This document shows, one piece after another, positions 8,922 through 17,740 of a stretch of 44,725 bases of DNA. This DNA comes from Candidatus Rifleibacteriota bacterium. Lineage in GTDB: Bacteria > Muiribacteriota > Ozemobacteria > Ozemobacterales > Ozemobacteraceae. The position numbers and the translations under genes were made by a program. The notes below the pieces were generated by a model that was given only the letters and a program-made list of their open reading frames with translations, was not told the DNA's origin and did no database searches. Position 1 is the stretch's first letter. Each line of letters starts with the position of its first letter. The DNA lies in NCBI GenBank assembly GCA_018818125.1, contig JAHISQ010000178.1:1-44725 (forward strand), written 5' to 3'.

Positions 8922-9884
8922 TTAATTGTAACTCACTGCCTCATTAAAATTTGTAATTTTCTTCATGGCTTTAATGTTGTAACAATTTTCATCGTCGATT
9001 AGCACGCCTGATTTATAGGCTTCAATAACTTCTTTTATCCCATCATCTACACCATGTTTCTGTTTAAAACCAGTAGCTAGAATCTTATCTGAGCAGAGCC
9101 GATAGGAACGTGGATCATTAGAAGGTGAAACAACTATTTCCGCAGGCACATAACTCACAACTTTCTGGGCAATTTCCATAATTGCAAGATTTTCAAATCC
9201 GGCATTAAAAATTCCTGGCGCTTTATTTCCCATTTTTATGAAATGAAGATAAACTTCAACCATATCTTTGATATGGATATTGGGGCGAACCTGATTTCCC
9301 CCAAAAACGGTTATCTTTTTTCGGGTTAAAGCCTGCATGGTAAGCATGTTAACAGAAAGATCCAAACGCATTCTTGGAGAATAGCCACATACAGTCGCCG
9401 GGCGAACACATTGGATGGTAATATAATCTTTATAACTCAAAAGAATTCGCTCGCTGATCATCTTGGTTTTGTTATAGTCCGAAATTGGAACCAGAGAGAG
9501 TTCCTCTGTCACCCGAGGTTCTTCTTTCACCCCATAGACACTGCCTGAGCTCGCATATATGAATTGTTTCACCTTGCTGGCAATCGCCTTTTCCACCAAC
9601 TGCATTGTAGCGAGAGCGTTTACTTCCCAGGACAGTTTCGGGTTCAGATCGCTACATGGATCGTTTGCAACATTTGCCAGATGCAATACAATATCGATGC
9701 CATCCATGGGAATATTTTCAATATTTCGAACATCCTCCTGAACAATTTTAAGGTTTTTGTGAGGTTGTAAAAAATTGCCAAACCACATGCAGTCAACAAC
9801 TACAAGATTATGCCCTTCACTCAACAATCGTTGAGACAAGACGGAACCAATAAATCCGCAACCACCGGTCAATAAAATATTCAT
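8922..9884 (-). CDS. NAD-dependent nucleotide-sugar epimerase/dehydratase (extended SDR)
   Basis: This 320-residue extended SDR is of the GalE/WbpP-like class. The N-terminal NAD motif is LLTGGCGFIGS, the catalytic Ser is in YASSGSVYG, and the YxxxK pair is YNKTK. The segment VCGYSPRMRLD is the usual substrate-domain entry. It would epimerise or reduce a nucleotide-bound 4-keto sugar. It follows another SDR at 9950-10942 and precedes the methyltransferase/TPP trio, all leftward. With the gmhA-like gene and HddC-like enzyme it could act on a GDP-linked heptose, but that link is inferred. Confidence 0.84.
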   Translation of the reverse strand: MNILLTGGCGFIGSVLSQRLLSEGHNLVVVDCMWFGNFLQPHKNLKIVQEDVRNIENIPMDGIDIVLHLANVANDPCSDLNPKLSWEVNALATMQLVEKAIASKVKQFIYASSGSVYGVKEEPRVTEELSLVPISDYNKTKMISERILLSYKDYITIQCVRPATVCGYSPRMRLDLSVNMLTMQALTRKKITVFGGNQVRPNIHIKDMVEVYLHFIKMGNKAPGIFNAGFENLAIMEIAQKVVSYVPAEIVVSPSNDPRSYRLCSDKILATGFKQKHGVDDGIKEVIEAYKSGVLIDDENCYNIKAMKKITNFNEAVSYN

Positions 9885-9949
9885 CGATCTATCCTTAAAT
9901 ATGAAAATGTCTCAAAATATACAAACGAGATCAAGTATTAACACTATAC

Positions 9950-10942
9950 TCATGGTTTATGGATGTAATCAAAAGGTAGTTTTTGTATTTCAGTCAAATT
10001 TTCTTTAATCCAGGAAATAGTTTCATCTATCCCCTCTTCCAAGCCAACGATAGGCTTCCAGCCGAATGTTTCTCTGGCTTTTTCACTATCAAGAAGATAG
10101 GCAGAATCCTTTCCAAGGCGCTCGCCAACTACTTCTACGTGCTGCTCAAAGGAAACATTCATCCGTTTGGCAATAAGTTCGACTAATTCTCGAATAGAAA
10201 TGTGCTCAGAAGTTGAAAAGTGAAAAATATCTCCAGGCTTTCCATTGCGAGCGACGTCAAGAGTTCCGGCGACTACGTCTCGGATATGAATGAAAGACCG
10301 CACGGAGTGCCCTCCACCATGCAACTGCAACTTACGCCCAAGCAAAAAGAAAAGAATGGTTCTTGGAATAATCCTGTACAGTTGTTGGGCCCACCCATAA
10401 ACATTAGCCGATCGCGTAAAAACCACAGGAAAATTATATGCTTTGAAAAAACTCATAAGACTCAAATCTGCAGCGGCCCTGGAAACGGCATATGGGGTGC
10501 TTGGATTGTAGTTGGTATTTTCCTTTACAACTCCATGGCAGGTACCGTAGACCTCGGGAGTGGAAACATGAACATATTTCTTTAAAAAAGAACACTTTCT
10601 TAATTGATTATGCAGCTTGACGTTCGCAACAACATTTGTTTCAAACCAATGCTCCGGATTTTCCCAACTTTCTGCAACCATGCTCTGAGCGGCAAAATTG
10701 ACTACATAGTCGGGCTGAAAATCATTAACAATTCTCATGATGCCTTCTAAATCTTTGTTCAGATCCAGTTGATGAAAGCCAAAATTGCCGCTTGCCTGTT
10801 TTTTATAAGGCAAAAAAACATAACTCGGTTCAGGAGATCTGCTCATACCAATCACATGAGCCTGCTCTTTTAAAGCAGAGTCTACAAAATGAGCCCCGGA
10901 AAATGAGTTGCTTCCTATTACTACAATTTTTTCAGATGTCAT
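9950..10942 (-). CDS. Nucleotide-sugar 4,6-dehydratase-like SDR with YxxxR active site
   Basis: This 330-residue extended SDR is similar to GDP-mannose and dTDP-glucose 4,6-dehydratases. The NAD motif is VIGSNSFSGAH, followed by NFAAQSMVAESWENP, which matches the dehydratase substrate loop. The catalytic triad region is STPEVYG, keeping the Glu but with Pro in place of the usual Asp. The Tyr motif reads YAVSR, so the normal Lys is Arg (codon AGG, one base from AAG). The C-terminal half has SVRSFIHIRDV, as in RmlB. It lies next to gmhA, so it may be a dehydratase for NDP-manno-heptose (DmhA-like). The altered residues could instead mark an epimerase or changed specificity. Family is firm; reaction is open. 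Confidence 0.78.
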   Translation of the reverse strand: MTSEKIVVIGSNSFSGAHFVDSALKEQAHVIGMSRSPEPSYVFLPYKKQASGNFGFHQLDLNKDLEGIMRIVNDFQPDYVVNFAAQSMVAESWENPEHWFETNVVANVKLHNQLRKCSFLKKYVHVSTPEVYGTCHGVVKENTNYNPSTPYAVSRAAADLSLMSFFKAYNFPVVFTRSANVYGWAQQLYRIIPRTILFFLLGRKLQLHGGGHSVRSFIHIRDVVAGTLDVARNGKPGDIFHFSTSEHISIRELVELIAKRMNVSFEQHVEVVGERLGKDSAYLLDSEKARETFGWKPIVGLEEGIDETISWIKENLTEIQKLPFDYIHKP

Positions 10943-10994
10943 TATTATTATAAACCGTTTCCCAAAGATTTAGGTGCACGCCTAACTCGTCACT

Positions 10995-11567
10995 TCATTC
11001 GTTATTTTCCGCAACAAGATCCATCCAGTGATGAAGAATGGCCGCATGACAGGTCTCGATTATACCATAAGTTTTTCCTGAAACATATACGTTTAAAGTC
11101 CCAAGAAGTCGCAGGGGATTGTCTGGTGACATTCCTGACAAGGTAACAATTTTCATATCAAGTGATTTTGCCAGCTCAACTGCAGCGAGAATATTTTTTG
11201 ATCGCCCCGAGCTGCTTATTGCTACCAACATATCACCGGGGCTTGCACGACGTCTTAACGGCTCAGAGAATACATTTTCGTACCCCATGTCGTTTGAGAT
11301 GGCTGTTAGCAGTGAAAGATCTGAAAACACCTGAGTATGCAATCTTGCATTCTTTGCCAGGTCAGCAGAAAAATGACTTGCCATGGATGCACTGGCACCA
11401 TTGCCAATTAGATAGATTACGCCTCTTTTCTCACGCAGATCCAAGGTTTGCTCACACCACTCCTCAAATCCTTTATCTGGGCGAATTTCTTCGTGTTCGC
11501 CTCTTCTAAAATTTATTTTAAGAAGTGGTTCGCTTAGTCTTTCAACAAATTCCTTCCATTTTTCCAT
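10995..11567 (-). CDS. gmhA: Phosphoheptose isomerase-like SIS protein
   Basis: This 190-residue single-SIS-domain protein is of the GmhA/DiaA type. It would convert sedoheptulose 7-phosphate to D-glycero-D-manno-heptose 7-phosphate, the first step of ADP- or GDP-heptose synthesis. The substrate loop is IGNGASASMASHFSADL, the Ser-rich phosphate site is ISSSGRSKN, and the C-terminal helix has ETCHAAILHHW with the Glu/His pair that holds catalysis and zinc in GmhA. The heptokinase-like and HddC-like genes at the left edge provide later steps. No gmhB phosphatase is in the window. It is embedded in the leftward sugar operon between a glycosyltransferase and a 4,6-dehydratase-like gene. Confidence 0.82.
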   Translation of the reverse strand: MEKWKEFVERLSEPLLKINFRRGEHEEIRPDKGFEEWCEQTLDLREKRGVIYLIGNGASASMASHFSADLAKNARLHTQVFSDLSLLTAISNDMGYENVFSEPLRRRASPGDMLVAISSSGRSKNILAAVELAKSLDMKIVTLSGMSPDNPLRLLGTLNVYVSGKTYGIIETCHAAILHHWMDLVAENNE

Positions 11568-11606
11568 AATTTTCCTCTTAGAATTGTAAATAATTCGGTT
11601 ATTAAG

Positions 11607-12791
11607 CTATTTGGCAGCAAACAGATCCTTATCTTCAAGGACACCTTTCGGGTAAGTCTCCCAAATTGACTTAATGAGCAACATATCTTGAAGCACCAGA
11701 AAATTGCCATTAGAGTTTCTTAACGCATATGATTCGAAAGCCATCATCTTTGGATCCTGACGTGCACCTTTAAGCCGTTTTAATGTTGTAATAAGGTGCT
11801 TTAAAAACGTCACAATTGAAGGTGGTGTCCATTTCTTCACTAAAGGCAAAAGCTTCCTTATCATTATAAGAACAAATTCAGGAAGCCATTTTGAAGTCAC
11901 AGTTGAAACATTGTTCTTTTTCATCTGTGCCTCTTTCCCCCATTGTGCATCAATAATCATGTAGATCGCATTTGCGACGGCCTCCTTTGAGCCCTGCGTA
12001 AATGCCCGAAACACTCCACTGGGGTTAGAGTCATATAATGAGGATAAACGCTGTGATACATCTCTCATTTCTTCCTCAGAGATATAGTTGAGTGCATTTG
12101 ATGGATTCGCAACGGAACCGCCATTCCGGATCCAAAACGGGTAATCACCCATCTCCCAATACCCACTTAAGGTTAAGAAACCGGTAAACAAGATCTCTAA
12201 TCCTGATAGATAACGGTAAAGAAACGTTGGGATGATTGAATTATAATGCTCTAAATCTTTCCGTCGAAAAACCTGATAGTATAAATTTCCTGTGCGCTCT
12301 GCTCCTGACATTTCGGCAAATCTATTCAAAGGGTCGGGATCTGTCAGAGACCAGGGAACAGACCAACGACCCCAAGGAGAAACAAACGATTTGCCATTGT
12401 CAGCACCTGCCATACATACCATGCCGCCAGCGCATATATGTTCCGAGTGTATATCCAGGAAATCCATGGCACGTCGGAGTCCTGTCCAAAGAAGACACTC
12501 TTCATCGTCTATAAAAGCTACATATTCTGTTTTTACGCGAGATATAGATTCAGCAATGCGATTAACATAAGAGTCGTATCCTGTAATGTTGAAGTATTCC
12601 CATGTCAGTGTTCCGATACTACCTTGATACCCTAAAGCCCAAGGCTTTGCCGAACCATCGGCAAAAATCACATGTAATGGTCTATTTGAATAATATAACA
12701 ATTGCCTTCTCATCATTGGCTGGCGTTCATATGATAGACAGATGATCGTCAACCTAGTCTCAGCATGCTTATTTTGCATGTTGTAAACCAT
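11607..12791 (-). CDS. Glycosyltransferase, TIGR00180-like
   Basis: This 394-residue protein has a GT-A-like N-terminal half. LTIICLSYERQPMMRRQL is followed by VIFADGSAKPW, and the probable metal-binding region is VAFIDDEECLLW near residue 94. The pattern of an ADGS strand and an FIDDDE-like site is that of the TIGR00180 glycosyltransferase domain found in LPS and capsule loci. The C-terminal 150 residues are basic and unassigned, perhaps membrane-associated. An in-frame ATG four codons in is a possible alternative start. About 136 bp separate it from the upstream CmcI-type gene, and nothing recognisable lies between them. Confidence 0.68.
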   Translation of the reverse strand: MVYNMQNKHAETRLTIICLSYERQPMMRRQLLYYSNRPLHVIFADGSAKPWALGYQGSIGTLTWEYFNITGYDSYVNRIAESISRVKTEYVAFIDDEECLLWTGLRRAMDFLDIHSEHICAGGMVCMAGADNGKSFVSPWGRWSVPWSLTDPDPLNRFAEMSGAERTGNLYYQVFRRKDLEHYNSIIPTFLYRYLSGLEILFTGFLTLSGYWEMGDYPFWIRNGGSVANPSNALNYISEEEMRDVSQRLSSLYDSNPSGVFRAFTQGSKEAVANAIYMIIDAQWGKEAQMKKNNVSTVTSKWLPEFVLIMIRKLLPLVKKWTPPSIVTFLKHLITTLKRLKGARQDPKMMAFESYALRNSNGNFLVLQDMLLIKSIWETYPKGVLEDKDLFAAK

Positions 12792-12927
12792 AAAAATTAG
12801 GTCTCCCTCTGGCTCGGCGGCATTCGTGGCAGGAATTTATTTTTTCAAGTCCAGATTACAACCCTCGAATTTGAAAGTCAATTTGTCTTCCACTTTTAAA
12901 ATATACAACCACAAGGGTTAGCAGTTC

Positions 12928-13692
12928 TCACAGTCTTTTCAACCATGCAGAAGGCCAGTGCGTGACGTTTTCTTTCAGCTCACTTTCGTTAAATGGCCAG
13001 GCAGGCTGCTCAATTATGAACTCAGGGTGTTTCGCCGCAAAATCGATAGCAGCACAGGTTGGATTGTCTGTTTGCCAGTTTTTACCGGCTCGGGGAACAT
13101 CGTAAAGGTCTTTCATAATTCCGTCGGTTGCCACTATATATGAACCTTTGGAAACAATTGAACAATAGGCTTCAAGTTCATCTGTTACGTGTTGATAAGT
13201 ATGATTTGAATCAAGAATTACCAGCACATTTTTAGCATCGCCAACCAGGTTCTTTACCTGATCTACAATTGCACGATCGGTTGAGCTGCCTTCAACCATT
13301 GTTATATATGATGCCAGTTCGTGTTCTTCAACAGCCTTCCTGTTATGGGGTCTGATTTCAATATCAATGCCAATAACCCTACCTTTGCCCATCGCTTTGC
13401 AAAGGCTTGCGTAAAGGACCAGAGAACCGCCATGTGCAATACCAGTTTCAACTATAACATCTGGCTTAAGACGATAAATTACTTCCTGAGTTCTTACCAT
13501 ATCTTCAGGAAGCTGAATCACCGGTCGACCAAACCAGCTGAAAGAATATGGATATTTTTGGTTCCAACCAATCTTGACCCATTGAAGAGAAATGATCTCG
13601 AATGCCTCACGAGAATAGAGACTGATTTCTTTTGAAGTTGCACCATCCTCTACCCTAAGAATATGCTTTTCAGTGTCAATTTGAATTTTCAT
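12928..13692 (-). CDS. CmcI-family (cephalosporin hydroxylase-like) sugar O-methyltransferase
   Basis: This 254-residue member of the CmcI/rhamnosyl O-methyltransferase family has the SAM-binding motif VETGIAHGGSLVLYA near residue 90, then IGIDIEIRPHN. The metal/active-site element is VILDSNHTYQHV, and YIVATDGIMKDL follows as in CmcI. The N-terminal strand WFGRPVIQLPEDM is also diagnostic. Despite the name, in polysaccharide loci these act as O-methyltransferases on deoxy sugars. Its ATG overlaps the stop of a decayed methyltransferase (TAATG), so it may depend on translation of that remnant. It probably modifies the CDP-derived branched sugar made by the genes upstream. Confidence 0.85.
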   Translation of the reverse strand: MKIQIDTEKHILRVEDGATSKEISLYSREAFEIISLQWVKIGWNQKYPYSFSWFGRPVIQLPEDMVRTQEVIYRLKPDVIVETGIAHGGSLVLYASLCKAMGKGRVIGIDIEIRPHNRKAVEEHELASYITMVEGSSTDRAIVDQVKNLVGDAKNVLVILDSNHTYQHVTDELEAYCSIVSKGSYIVATDGIMKDLYDVPRAGKNWQTDNPTCAAIDFAAKHPEFIIEQPAWPFNESELKENVTHWPSAWLKRL

Positions 13693-13985
13693 TATCTTCC
13701 ACCTGGTTCAATTATTAGATTTAGCTTTGTACCAATATTAGAAAGCAAAGCATTGATTTCATTTACATAATTAGGATTCATAACAATTACATTTTTGACC
13801 CCGGAACCTGTGAGCTGTTCGTAACCAGTTACCATATGCCCAGATCCTAGTATAAACCTGTTATGATAATCCAGATTTAAGTCTATAACAAAGTCAATCA
13901 AATCACAATTGCTATCTGATCAAAAGCACCGTTAAGAACCAAGCCACAGGCATGGCAGACATAATTACACAAGATTGTTTTTCCA
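13692..13985 (-). pseudogene. Remnant of a zinc-finger C-methyltransferase with its interior deleted
   Basis: Two fragments of one methyltransferase family lie in different frames. Just after the upstream reductase stop, one frame reads YVCHACGLVLNGAFD, matching the second Cys pair of the N-terminal zinc-binding domain of sugar methyltransferases. Within about 25 bp another frame continues as CDLIDFVIDLN, then ILGSGHMVTG and VKNVIVMNPNYVNEI, which is the C-terminal Rossmann-like domain of that family. The whole SAM-binding middle, several hundred residues, is gone and the frames disagree. The C-terminal fragment is still open (69 residues from a TTG at 13901), and its TAA overlaps the ATG of the CmcI-type gene. 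Frames and motifs are read directly; the deletion history is inferred. A functional short peptide is unlikely. Confidence 0.72.
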
Positions 13986-14870
13986 CCAGTCTATTGTTTC
14001 AGCAAGCCTTTCTTCAAGTGCCACAGTTGGCATCCAACCGACTTCACGACGCAAACGTTCTGTTGCTGCAATAATTATCGGTGGGTCTTCAGGGACGTTG
14101 GTGAGCTCGCCGAATTTCACCATATTATAAGACGTTGTAGCGCTCTCAATTATACCAACAATTTGTTTCAAACTTAGCGGACGACCTGATGCAATATTAA
14201 TTGCACCCTGAACCTCTCCGGCAACAAGAGTCGCGAATGCTGAGCCCACATCCTTTGTTGACAAGAAATCCCTGATCTGATTTCCGTGGCTGCAGGTAGC
14301 CGGCCTGCTCTGCAGTAGTGGCAATACAACCGCAGGAACAAAACGACGCGGGTTCTCGAATGGCCCAAAAACAAAAAATATGCGACCCCACGCCCAGCTT
14401 AATCCGTTGACTCTGGCAAAACTTTTTAAAAGTTCATACATGGCAAGTTTGCATGAGCCATAAACAGTTTTCGGCTCAAGTTTTGTTATACCTTCAATGC
14501 ACGCACCAGTGTTCCATTCATATTCTGCGCAGGTACCGGCCATTACTATTCTTTTGCCGCCACACTCGGCAAATAATTCGAGAATTTTAAAATTAGCAGT
14601 CAAAGACTTAAAATTCTCTGGAGAAGACCAGTATTCTCCATGCCGGGTAAACCAGGCAAAGTTGAGCAAATGTGTTGGTCTGAGTTCGGCAAAAAGCTCC
14701 TTCAGTGCCGCGAAATCATACAAATCAACGTTATGCCAGTGAATTTCGGAAAAGTCACCTTTGAGCGGGTTCAAATCAACAGCATGCACTTCAAAACCAG
14801 CTTCAATAAGAGGCTTTAACGCTTGCCTGCCAACAAACCCGCCGCCACCAGCAACAATGATCTTTTTCAT
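13965..14870 (-). CDS. NAD-dependent nucleotide-sugar reductase/epimerase (SDR)
   Basis: This 301-residue extended SDR has the NAD motif IVAGGGGFVGRQA at the N-terminus. The catalytic region is MAGTCAEY and the YxxxK pair is YGSCK. RDFLSTKDVG follows, like the CDP-abequose/paratose synthase and NDP-4-ketoreductase group. It is directly downstream of the C-methyltransferase, 3,5-epimerase, rfbG and rfbF, all leftward with gaps or overlaps of a few bases. I infer that it reduces the 4-keto group of the methylated CDP-6-deoxy sugar and completes that branch. A pure epimerase role is the alternative. Confidence 0.8.
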   Translation of the reverse strand: MKKIIVAGGGGFVGRQALKPLIEAGFEVHAVDLNPLKGDFSEIHWHNVDLYDFAALKELFAELRPTHLLNFAWFTRHGEYWSSPENFKSLTANFKILELFAECGGKRIVMAGTCAEYEWNTGACIEGITKLEPKTVYGSCKLAMYELLKSFARVNGLSWAWGRIFFVFGPFENPRRFVPAVVLPLLQSRPATCSHGNQIRDFLSTKDVGSAFATLVAGEVQGAINIASGRPLSLKQIVGIIESATTSYNMVKFGELTNVPEDPPIIIAATERLRREVGWMPTVALEERLAETIDWWKNNLV

Positions 14871-14889
14871 TCTCTCTCCGAATTATAAT

Positions 14890-16116
14890 TTACGGTAAAA
14901 TCTCCAGCTCTGGAACAGCTGTAACAAAACGACCGCCCCATGACCTTATGTGCGCCATTTTTTCGCGGACCTCATCTTTGATGTTCCAAGGTAGAATGAG
15001 CACAAAATCAGGACGAACCGCATCTATTTCTTCTGGCTTGTGAATCGGAATATGACTGCCAGGCATGAACTTACCCTGCTTGGAGGGCGCTGCGTCAACA
15101 ATTAGAGGAAAGAGATCTGGCTTAACCCCGGCAAAGTTGAGCAGGGTGTTGCCCTTAGCTGCTGCCCCATAGCCTACCACAATTTTTCCCAGTCGTTTCT
15201 GTTCGACAAGAAACATTAGCAGATCATTTTTGATGCAGTTTGCTCGTTCCTGGAAACAATTATAAACTGCCAGATCACGCATCCCAGATTCCTCTTCAGC
15301 TTCCAGGATGGTAGAAACCTTGGGCGAATCTATCCGCGGATCATCTTTGTGACAGCCATAAATCCGCAGACTGCCGCCATGAGTTGGAAGTTCCTCGACG
15401 TCAAATACTCGCAGACCGGCTGCGGCAAATATTCTAGACACTGTATAGAGAGACAGATAGGAGTAATGTTCGTGATAAACAGTGTCAAACTGACAACAAC
15501 ACAAGAGTTGCATTAAATGAGGAAATTCCAGATTAACCGTGCCACCTGGCTTTAAGGCTGCCTTCATTCCCCGTGTAAAATCGTTAATGTCAGGAACATG
15601 TGCATAAACATTGTTACCGATAATCAGATCGGCCTGTTGCTGCTTTGCAGAAAGGGATCTGCCAAGTTCCTCACCAAAAAATTCGCGCAGTACATTTATG
15701 CCAAGCGCTTCAGCAGCAGCGGCGGTACTGGCAGTTGGCTCTATTCCGAGACACGGAATGTTTCCTTCCAGAAAATTTTTCAACAAGTAACCATCATTAG
15801 ATGCAATCTCGATCACAAAGCTTTCGCGGGTCAAGTCCAGACGCTGGGTGATCATCTGACAATAACGACGTGCATGCTCAATCCAACCACTTGAGACGGA
15901 AGAAAAATATGCATAGTCGGCATTAAACAGCTCATCAGCATTCGAATAATCCTCGGTCTGTACCAGCCAGCAGTTATGACAGACAAAAATCTGCAATGGA
16001 AAATACTGCTCAGGGCGATTCAGATCAGCATCAGTAAGATAGGCATTTGATGGCGGTGCATGACCAAGATCCAGGAATTTGTGTTGCAAAGAAGTGGCAC
16101 AGTGACGGCAGTTCAT
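14890..16116 (-). CDS. Nucleotide-sugar C-methyltransferase (three-domain, zinc finger)
   Basis: This 408-residue protein has the full three-domain architecture of NDP-4-ketosugar C-methyltransferases such as TylC3. First is an N-terminal zinc-binding domain (Cys3, Cys6, then CHNC near residues 46-49, with APPSNAYL). Next comes the SAM domain (VIEIASNDGYLL near residue 102, GIEPTAS after it). Last is the C-terminal domain with VVGYGAAAKGNTLLNF, SKQGKFMPGSHIP and ILPWNIKDEV. It would add a methyl group to C3 of a CDP-4-keto-6-deoxy hexose, producing a branched sugar. The start overlaps the epimerase stop by four bases. It is the intact relative of the decayed methyltransferase found about 1 kb downstream. 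Confidence 0.9.
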   Translation of the reverse strand: MNCRHCATSLQHKFLDLGHAPPSNAYLTDADLNRPEQYFPLQIFVCHNCWLVQTEDYSNADELFNADYAYFSSVSSGWIEHARRYCQMITQRLDLTRESFVIEIASNDGYLLKNFLEGNIPCLGIEPTASTAAAAEALGINVLREFFGEELGRSLSAKQQQADLIIGNNVYAHVPDINDFTRGMKAALKPGGTVNLEFPHLMQLLCCCQFDTVYHEHYSYLSLYTVSRIFAAAGLRVFDVEELPTHGGSLRIYGCHKDDPRIDSPKVSTILEAEEESGMRDLAVYNCFQERANCIKNDLLMFLVEQKRLGKIVVGYGAAAKGNTLLNFAGVKPDLFPLIVDAAPSKQGKFMPGSHIPIHKPEEIDAVRPDFVLILPWNIKDEVREKMAHIRSWGGRFVTAVPELEILP

Positions 16117-16670
16117 AGTTGGATACCCTCGAAATTTTGTCTAAGCAAAGGATGATTCTGATCTCTAGTCGATAAATCACAAGGCTCAATTGGCCAATTA
16201 ATGGCCAGGAGCGGGTCGTCAAACCGGACTCCGCCCTCACAGTCCGGGCGATAAAAACTGGTATGCAGATATAACAGTTCACTGTCAGGCTCAAGCACCT
16301 GGAAACCGTGTCCGCAGCCCTCGGGAACCACCAGCATGCGACAGTTTATTGCCGAGAGCTCTTCTGCATGCCATTTTAAAAAAGTGGGAGAATCCGCTCG
16401 CAAATCAACAGCGATATCTAAAACCCGACCTTTGAGACACCGAATTAGCTTCATTTCTGCATGAGGCGGCAGCTGGTAATGGATGCCACGGATAGCACCT
16501 GTTCTGGCTGTCCTTGAACGGTTGATCTGTAAAATCTGACGATTGCCAAGAATCGGCAAAAGTTCATTCTGGCAGAACAAACGGGCAAAGCTGCCGCGAC
16601 TATCACTTACCTGGTCGGTATCCACGGCCAGAACGCCTTCAATAGATGTCTTTTGAGGCTTCAGAGACAT
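16113..16670 (-). CDS. dTDP-4-dehydrorhamnose 3,5-epimerase family protein (RmlC/RfbC-like)
   Basis: This 185-residue cupin-fold epimerase is of the RmlC family. The catalytic His is in GAIRGIHYQLPPHAE, with LKGRVLDIAVDLR following. VVPEGCGHGFQVL and DDPLLAINWP are the standard later motifs. I place the start at the ATG at 16670, which overlaps the end of rfbG and gives the normal family length; the frame runs 12 codons further inside rfbG without support. It would epimerise C3 and/or C5 of the CDP-4-keto-6-deoxy glucose made by RfbG. That also creates the C3 enediol that C3-methyltransferases use. It is translationally coupled on both sides. Confidence 0.86.
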   Translation of the reverse strand: MSLKPQKTSIEGVLAVDTDQVSDSRGSFARLFCQNELLPILGNRQILQINRSRTARTGAIRGIHYQLPPHAEMKLIRCLKGRVLDIAVDLRADSPTFLKWHAEELSAINCRMLVVPEGCGHGFQVLEPDSELLYLHTSFYRPDCEGGVRFDDPLLAINWPIEPCDLSTRDQNHPLLRQNFEGIQL

Positions 16671-17740
16671 GTAGTTTTCGCTTCGGCTGACAACAGAGCG
16701 GCGCAATAATCTTCAAGCTGCTTGCAGCTCAACACTCTGCCATCGGTCAGAAAACTCTTATACCATTCGGAAGTTCGAGAAAGAGTTTCTGATAAATCCC
16801 AAATTGGCCGCCAGTTAAGCTTGTTTCTGGCTTTTGCGCTGTCTAGATACAACAAATTTGCCTCGTGTGGCTGATTCCCAGAGTTAGTGAACCACTCGAG
16901 TTCTGTCCAGCTTTCCTTTATCCTCTCCAGAATACCGGCAACTGTGCAGTTGCTGCTGACGTCCGGACCAAAATTCCAGGCAGTCGCAAAATCAGCGTGC
17001 TTTTCAAACAAATTTTGCCCTAACAGCAGATAACCATACAATGATTCAAGAACATGTTGCCATGGGCGGGTGGCATTTGGAGAACGGATCTCCAGAGGCT
17101 TTTTGTCAGCAATGGCTCGAACCATATCTGGTATAATCCGGTCCTCAGCCCAGTCGCCGCCGCCAATAACATTGCCAGCCCGGGCACTAGCCAGCAGCGG
17201 TGAATCAGGCTTAGAAAAGAAAGCACTGCGATAGCTTGCAATAGCAATTTCGGCAGCAGCTTTCGAAGCGCTGTAAGGATCGTGCCCACCCAGTGCATCT
17301 ATCTCGCGATATCCCCAGCACCATTCCTTATTTTCATAACACTTGTCGGTAGTTATACAAACAACTGCCTTGAGTTCTTTACATTCTCGGGCAGCTTCGA
17401 GCAGATTGACAGTGCCATTGAGATTAGTCTGCCAGGTCGTAAGCGGGTCTTGATATGAGCGTCTGACTAGTGGTTGTGCCGCAAGATGGAAAATAATCTC
17501 AGGATTGATTTGAATAACTGCCTGCCGAAGCTCTTCAAGATTACGAATGTCAATCCAATAACTTTCGCAGTCAAGATTAAGCAATTCCCAGTGGCTTGGG
17601 GCTGTTTCTGGCGGTAAAGCGATACCGCTCACTTTCGCACCAAGCTGTCTCAGCCACAGTGCTAGCCAGCTTCCTTTAAAACCAGAATGGCCGGTAACCA
17701 GCACTCTGCGGTTTTGATAAATTCTATTGAAAAGCTTCAT
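16661..17740 (-). CDS. rfbG: CDP-glucose 4,6-dehydratase
   Basis: This 359-residue SDR makes CDP-4-keto-6-deoxy-D-glucose from CDP-glucose using bound NAD. The signature start RRVLVTGHSGFKGSWLA is typical of RfbG and includes the NAD-binding glycines. The substrate region HLAAQPLVRRSYQDP, the catalytic VVCITTDKCYENKEW, and DPYSASKAAAE with the YxxxK pair all match. Later, ARAGNVIGGGDWAEDRI and TRPWQHVLE are diagnostic of this subfamily. It overlaps rfbF through a TAATG junction and the epimerase by ten bases, so the first three CDP-sugar steps are co-translated. Confidence 0.95.
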   Translation of the reverse strand: MKLFNRIYQNRRVLVTGHSGFKGSWLALWLRQLGAKVSGIALPPETAPSHWELLNLDCESYWIDIRNLEELRQAVIQINPEIIFHLAAQPLVRRSYQDPLTTWQTNLNGTVNLLEAARECKELKAVVCITTDKCYENKEWCWGYREIDALGGHDPYSASKAAAEIAIASYRSAFFSKPDSPLLASARAGNVIGGGDWAEDRIIPDMVRAIADKKPLEIRSPNATRPWQHVLESLYGYLLLGQNLFEKHADFATAWNFGPDVSSNCTVAGILERIKESWTELEWFTNSGNQPHEANLLYLDSAKARNKLNWRPIWDLSETLSRTSEWYKSFLTDGRVLSCKQLEDYCAALLSAEAKTTCL

